Source: Pseudomonas frederiksbergensis (GTDB lineage Bacteria; Pseudomonadota; Gammaproteobacteria; Pseudomonadales; Pseudomonadaceae). Taken from it: a stretch of DNA of 64,000 nucleotides. Location of the stretch: NCBI RefSeq assembly GCF_900105495.1, contig NZ_FNTF01000002.1:2207501-2271500 (forward strand). Reading direction: 5' to 3'. Shown in pieces: positions 60,077 through 64,000 of the stretch (its first letter is position 1; each line of letters begins with the position of its first letter). The position numbers and the translations under genes were made by a program. The notes below the pieces were generated by a model. That model ran no database searches. It saw only the letters and a program-made list of their open reading frames with translations, and was not told the DNA's origin.

Positions 60077-60862
60077 TCACTCATCAACGCTATCATCCAG
60101 CCGCCAGTAACCCACAGCTTTGACGAACTTTTCATCCAGTCCATGCTCATCGAGCAACACCCGGCGTATCTGCCGCGACACTTTGCTTTCGGTCGCCACC
60201 CAGGCGTACAGATTGCCGCTGGGCACTTGCAGTTCCTTCACGGTGTTGAGCAAGTTGTTCTTCCCGCCTTCGCGCAAGACCCAGATCACATTCACCTGCG
60301 CAGCGCTTTCCAGCTTCTGTTGCTCGGCACCGTTCTCCACTTCGATGACCGCCAGCACCCGGCGATCGGCCGCCAGGCCTTCCAGGCGTCGAGCGATCGC
60401 AGGCAGGGCCGTTTCGTCACCGATCAGCAAGTAGCTGTCGAAGATGTCCGGCACGACCATCGATCCCCGTGGCCCGCCGATGTGCAGGAACTGGCCGGGT
60501 TTGGCTTGCTCGGCCCAGGTCGAGGCCGGGCCGTCGCCGTGCAGCACGAAGTCGATGTCCAGTTCCAGCGTGTCGAGATCGTAACGACGCGGCGTGTAAT
60601 CGCGCATGGCCGGCATCGGCTGATCGGTTTTGCCGGCACCGAGCACCAGGGTTTCCAGCGCCGCTTGTTCCGCCGCGTTTTGTGGAAACAGCAGTTTGAC
60701 GTGGTCGTCCGTGCCGAGGCTGACGAAGCCCGCCAATTCCGGACCACCCAGCGTGATGCGACGCATGCGCGGCGTCAGGTCGACCACCCGCAACAATTCC
60801 AGACGACGGCGTTTGATCTCGTGGCTGACACGGTGGATGGTTTGCACGATCACTTCAGTCAT
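60077..60862 (-). CDS. yqjH: Siderophore-interacting protein, YqjH-type ferric-chelate reductase
   Basis: A 261-residue FAD/NAD(P)H-binding protein of the ViuB/YqjH family. The FAD-binding motif RRYDLDTLELDIDFVLHGDG (preceded by YTPR) and GPRGSMVVPD are diagnostic. Such enzymes reduce ferric siderophores to release iron. It overlaps the PadR-type gene upstream by four bases (ATGA), so the operon is regulator-reductase. E. coli has the same gene pair, divergently arranged. Confidence 0.92.
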   Translation of the reverse strand: MTEVIVQTIHRVSHEIKRRRLELLRVVDLTPRMRRITLGGPELAGFVSLGTDDHVKLLFPQNAAEQAALETLVLGAGKTDQPMPAMRDYTPRRYDLDTLELDIDFVLHGDGPASTWAEQAKPGQFLHIGGPRGSMVVPDIFDSYLLIGDETALPAIARRLEGLAADRRVLAVIEVENGAEQQKLESAAQVNVIWVLREGGKNNLLNTVKELQVPSGNLYAWVATESKVSRQIRRVLLDEHGLDEKFVKAVGYWRLDDSVDE

Positions 60863-61434
60863 TCGGCTTGCTCCTGAGCGGGTTGAACGGCAGGGCCGTC
60901 GACGATGGCTTTGGCGGTGTTGTTCAGCAGGTCGCGCACCCGCAGGATTTCTTCCGGGCTCCAGCGGCCGTGATGCATCTGCAAGGCATGACGCAAGTTG
61001 TGCACTGCTTCGTGAATTTCGGCGGGACGGTCATGGCCGCGCAATGAGCGCTTGCTGACTTCGATGCGCATCCGCACGCCATCCAGTGCGATCGCCTGAT
61101 CGCTTAATGACAGACGTCCGGCCTCGGTGATGGTGTAGCGTTTTTTTCCGCCCTCGGCGTCGCCCAGGATCATTTCGCTTTCTTCAAGGAAGGTCAGGGT
61201 CGGGTAGATCACACCGGGGCTGGGGCAGTAGGCGCCGTCGAACATGCTTTCTATCTGGCGGATCAGGTCATAGCCATGGCACGGCTGTTCGGCGATCAGC
61301 GCCAACAGCAGCAATTTCAGGTCACCGGGGGCAAACACCCGGGGGCCGCGTCCACTGCGTTCGCGGCCGGGGCGTTTCTCGAAGCCGTCGCGGCCGTCAC
61401 CGTGTTCACGGTGGGGGGAATGATGGTCTCTCAT
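60859..61434 (-). CDS. yqjI: PadR-family regulator of the YqjI type
   Basis: A 191-residue PadR protein. After a His/Arg-rich N-terminus (MRDHHSPHREHGDGRDGF) comes the winged helix domain (LLLLALIAEQPCHGYDLIRQ, SPGVIYPTLTFLEE, GGKKRYTITEAG) and a helical C-terminus. In E. coli YqjI, a His-rich N-terminal extension senses nickel or iron and controls yqjH. A perfect palindrome 33 bases upstream of the start is the likely autoregulatory operator. Start is ATG 61434. Confidence 0.88.
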   Translation of the reverse strand: MRDHHSPHREHGDGRDGFEKRPGRERSGRGPRVFAPGDLKLLLLALIAEQPCHGYDLIRQIESMFDGAYCPSPGVIYPTLTFLEESEMILGDAEGGKKRYTITEAGRLSLSDQAIALDGVRMRIEVSKRSLRGHDRPAEIHEAVHNLRHALQMHHGRWSPEEILRVRDLLNNTAKAIVDGPAVQPAQEQAE

Positions 61435-61467
61435 TTTTTGCTTTCTCTCGTCGTGTTTAGATACAAC

Positions 61468-61483
61468 TTAAGATATATCTTAA
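61468..61483. promoter_or_regulatory. Perfect 16-bp palindromic operator of the YqjI-type regulator
   Basis: TTAAGATATATCTTAA is an exact palindrome upstream of the PadR-type gene. AT-rich inverted repeats of this kind are known binding sites of PadR proteins. It overlaps a likely minus-strand promoter region. Confidence 0.8.
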
Positions 61484-61938
61484 CGAGAAGGCAAGGACTC
61501 CCGACCAGTGGCTACCCCGAACGTCGCGTCGGGTCGAAGCCTGCAATATCAGAAAAATGGTGGTTTTTAATTCAGTTAAAGGCCGGAAATTAGTGTTAAC
61601 TCTCTAATGTTATGTGTGTGCCTAATGTTTGCTGGGTATGTAGTGTTAGTCCTACAGAAGTTGCTTCGTTAATATCTCGTTGTTATTGCTGATAGAGCAG
61701 GGTTTGTAGTCTGTGTCTTACAGTCAGACAGTCACTTTTATGTTATTTCAGGTTTTTTCTTTCCTCGCTGATGCACTTTGGCTACACGGTTGTCGGAACT
61801 TGCCTGCTTACTTTCCAGAACAATTGGTCGATCATCTTTCGGCGTTGAAAGTTCAGTTGAGTCATAACTGCTCGTGACAGTTCTACTTATTCAGGAACTT
61901 TCAACGAATCGATTATTTAAAACGACAGGTACTGACTA
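61484..61938. promoter_or_regulatory. AT-rich fimbrial operon leader with a 12-bp inverted repeat
   Basis: This 455-base stretch has no supported gene and is visibly AT-rich. CGTTGAAAGTTC (61843-61854) and GAACTTTCAACG (61895-61906) are exact complements 40 bases apart, 32 bases before the pilin ATG, so an RNA hairpin or a looped operator in the 5' leader is plausible. No clear -35/-10 pair was identified. Confidence 0.5.
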
Positions 61939-62415
61939 ATGTTCAAGAAAATCGCGTTTGCTGCTCCTTTGGCTGTTCTGGCACTGAGCTCCTCGATGGC
62001 GTTTGCCGCTACCGAGGCCAAGCACTCCATCAACATTTTGGCCCACGTCCCGGCCGACGATTTCTACGCGGTACCGGTCGATGCGGACCTGGTCAACAAG
62101 GACCAGGACATGAGCTACAACCCGTCTACCGACTCCATGAGAACAGTCGACGGGCACTTTGACGTGCTGCACACCGCCGGCAAGGTTCACGCCCGCCTGG
62201 AAGGCGTGCCGAAGCTGATTGCCGGTAACAAGACCATCGACCTGAAAGTCGAGCTCAACGGCAAAACGCTGACGACCACTTCGCAGGAAGTTGTTGGCGA
62301 AGCCGAGTCCAACGTCCGCTATCGCGCACCGTTCAAAATCAGTGCAACAGGCGGCAAGCCTGATGCAGGTGATTACACCGGCGTTGTCCTGCTGGTCGTT
62401 GAACCTTCCGTCTAA
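61939..62415 (+). CDS. CS1-type (alpha) fimbrial major subunit
   Basis: A 158-residue pilin with a signal peptide (KKIAFAAPLAVLALSSSMAFA) and an Ig-like chain: ILAHVPADDFYAVPVDADL, then LNGKTLTTTSQEVVGEAESN and C-terminal DYTGVVLLVVEPSV. This is the CfaB/CooA class, exported by a CS1-type chaperone-usher system. The gene is followed by a hairpin and the usher, so the operon order (here subunit, usher) is shown only in part; a chaperone gene is expected outside the window. Confidence 0.9.
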   Translation: MFKKIAFAAPLAVLALSSSMAFAATEAKHSINILAHVPADDFYAVPVDADLVNKDQDMSYNPSTDSMRTVDGHFDVLHTAGKVHARLEGVPKLIAGNKTIDLKVELNGKTLTTTSQEVVGEAESNVRYRAPFKISATGGKPDAGDYTGVVLLVVEPSV

Positions 62416-62458
62416 GTAACACTCGCGGCAGAACGTTTACTTATTCAAAGTAACGTAA

Positions 62459-62494
62459 CCGGTCGGCAAACTTTCGGTTTGTCGGCCGGGTTTT
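62459..62494 (+). terminator. Stem-loop between fimbrial subunit and usher
   Basis: CCGGTCGGCAAAC (62459-62471) pairs with GTTTGTCGGCCGG (62477-62489), including two G-U pairs, around TTTCG; GTTTTG follows. It is a leaky terminator or stabilising hairpin that would make subunit mRNA more abundant than usher mRNA. Confidence 0.75.
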
Positions 62495-62522
62495 GACTTC
62501 CTTGTAATCAGAGTACTTGTTC

Positions 62523-64000
62523 ATGTTCCCGATGACGCCCATCGCGGCAGCGCTTGCGTTGCTGTTATGTAGCAGCGCATTTGCGGCGCCGACTTCTATT
62601 GATAATACCCCCAGAAGTTTGCTGGCCCAGGCCAAGGGTCTGCCGGCGGATTTCGAGGAGCATTTCTTCGATGTGCCGTTGGCCGTTCGGGTCGAGCTCG
62701 ATCAACAGCCTCTCGGCGAGGCGATGATTGTGTTGTCCCGCGACGACCGGGTGACGTTGCTCGATTTCACCGATACCAGCGAAAGCCGTTTTGACGCCAG
62801 TGAGCGCCAAACCTGGGCCGATGTTCTCAAGCCCGGCGTGGCGCTGGGCGCCTGTACCGGTCAGTGCCCGGAACAGATGCTGGCGGTTCACTACAACCTG
62901 GAAAGCTCATTGCTGTCGATCGTCACCGAAAATGCCGAGCGCGACACTCAAGCCAAGCGGTTTTACGAACAGCCCGAAGGCGGCAGCAGCGGCCTGATGG
63001 TGCGCAACCAGCTCAACCTCAACGGAGGCCAGGAACAGGATCTGGGGGGGCGCTTCGGCCTCGAAGCCAGTGGCAGCCTTGGCAACTGGAGCCAGACCTT
63101 CAACATGCAACTGGCACGTCTTGGCGGCCCGGACACCAAGACCTACCACGCGGTGCATGAGCTTTACACCCAGCGCGAACTGCAAGGCAGTTTTTTTCGA
63201 CTGGGATATTTCACCCCCAATTCCGAAGGCCTCACTCGCCAGCCGCGCTCGTTTGGCACCAGCCCTGACATCGCCGTGGGCGTGATGTACGGCAGTTCTG
63301 ACAGCCTGGCGATCGACAGCCCGAAACCCAGTGTTTATCCGATTTATGTCACCGCCAATCGCCAGGCCTCGGTGGAGATTTATCGCGATGGTTTGCTGAT
63401 CCACACCCAATCCGTCCCGGCAGGTTTGCAGACCCTCGACACCCGGCCATTGCCCGGCGGTATTTACGAAGTGGAAGTGCGATTGATCGAAGACGGTCAA
63501 ACCACCACGACCACCCAGGAACTGATCTACAAACCGAACAACTGGCGCAATCTTGATGAGCGCTGGCGCTATAACCTGTTCGCCGGGCAGGAAAGCAAAC
63601 TGCTCAGCAACTGGGATCAACAGAACGACGGCGATGCGACGGCGGGAGCTGCGATCAACTACCTGCTGCATCCTCGAGCGATTCTAGGGTTGTCGGCACG
63701 TCAGGTCCGCAACACCCTTCAGTACGGCAGTTCCATCGACTGGAGCCTGGCCAACAGCATCAACCTCTACGCCAATCTGTACCAGACCGAAGACCACGGC
63801 AGCGGCGCCGATCTGCAAGCGCTCTACAACTATGGTTCCGGCAGCCTGGTCGTGAGCCATAACCGCAGCTGGCTCGACACCACCAACACCTACGACACAT
63901 TGCCCGACGGCACCCGCGTGCGCCAACGTAACGTGTTCACCGGCGAAACCAGCAATTCATCGCTGGCGTTGAACCACCGGATCAGCCGCAAAAGTTCGCT
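62523..64000 (+). CDS. CS1-type fimbrial outer-membrane usher (3' end beyond window)
   Basis: The frame opens at ATG 62523 (MFPMTPIAAALALLLCSSAFA signal) and stays open to the edge, about 492 residues. The sequence resembles TcfC/CooC ushers of alpha fimbriae: N-terminal domain with a disulfide pair CTGQC, then a plug/barrel part with SVYPIYVTANRQASVEIYRD and YEVEVRLIEDGQTT. It would form the outer-membrane secretion and assembly pore for the pilin upstream. The barrel remainder is outside the window. Confidence 0.88.
   Translation, partial: MFPMTPIAAALALLLCSSAFAAPTSIDNTPRSLLAQAKGLPADFEEHFFDVPLAVRVELDQQPLGEAMIVLSRDDRVTLLDFTDTSESRFDASERQTWADVLKPGVALGACTGQCPEQMLAVHYNLESSLLSIVTENAERDTQAKRFYEQPEGGSSGLMVRNQLNLNGGQEQDLGGRFGLEASGSLGNWSQTFNMQLARLGGPDTKTYHAVHELYTQRELQGSFFRLGYFTPNSEGLTRQPRSFGTSPDIAVGVMYGSSDSLAIDSPKPSVYPIYVTANRQASVEIYRDGLLIHTQSVPAGLQTLDTRPLPGGIYEVEVRLIEDGQTTTTTQELIYKPNNWRNLDERWRYNLFAGQESKLLSNWDQQNDGDATAGAAINYLLHPRAILGLSARQVRNTLQYGSSIDWSLANSINLYANLYQTEDHGSGADLQALYNYGSGSLVVSHNRSWLDTTNTYDTLPDGTRVRQRNVFTGETSNSSLALNHRISRKSS

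Overview
The window reads as chromosome of a fluorescent-group Pseudomonas. Gene content is pseudomonad (ISC cluster tail, ndk-rlmN-pilF-rodZ-ispG-hisS-yfgM-bamB-der, leuA, xseA, guaBA, cumA-tadA, gcd, oprB, a PTS trehalose locus, an AsrA-type Lon), codon use is GC-rich, and spacers are full of Pseudomonas-type REP palindromes. No rRNA, tRNA, CRISPR array, integrase or transposase was seen.

Layout. 1-12.4 kb: plus-strand housekeeping run, starting inside hscA and ending with an aminotransferase/omega-amidase pair. 12.6-23.4 kb: leuA (minus, preceded by a 25-codon upstream ORF), an M23 peptidase and xseA (minus), a LysR regulator divergent from a TSUP exporter, then guaB-guaA. 23.4-45.3 kb: an accessory block between guaA and cumA. 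It holds two tandem very large minus-strand toxin-like genes (one frameshifted), a treR-treP-treA locus extended by a LamB-type porin, an IIA-HPr-EI fusion and a Cys-less EIIB-like protein, and a 1,600-residue Rhs protein followed by three AT-richer small genes, the first of which is the likely immunity gene. 45.5-61.4 kb: cumA-tadA, cmoA-cmoB (cmoB frameshifted), a lysoplasmalogenase, an I42 inhibitor, lon, a delta-60-repeat protein, gcd, oprB, small genes and a YqjI/YqjH-type metal-responsive reductase operon with a perfect palindromic operator. 61.9 kb to the end: start of a CS1/alpha-type fimbrial operon (major subunit and a usher cut by the window edge).

How the genes fit together. The trehalose locus looks self-sufficient: porin, IIBC permease, IIA, HPr, Enzyme I, phosphotrehalase and repressor are all local, with twin ACTCGT-N4-ACGAGT palindromes in front of treP. 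Gcd and OprB together mark periplasmic glucose oxidation and glucose uptake. The Rhs and toxin genes are competition or host-interaction loci.

Most notable: (i) the toxin-like tandem, where the intact copy has lost the His/Glu motifs of its TIKI/ChaN-like domain while the frameshifted copy keeps them; (ii) the Cys-less EIIB-like protein beside the PTS fusion; (iii) the upstream ORF of leuA; (iv) four single-base losses (toxin gene, twice in the Rhs start, cmoB), at least three in short homopolymers, raising the possibility of assembly error; (v) several inverted repeats with long perfect arms (27 to 40 bp), some of which supply stop codons or C-termini of neighbouring genes.
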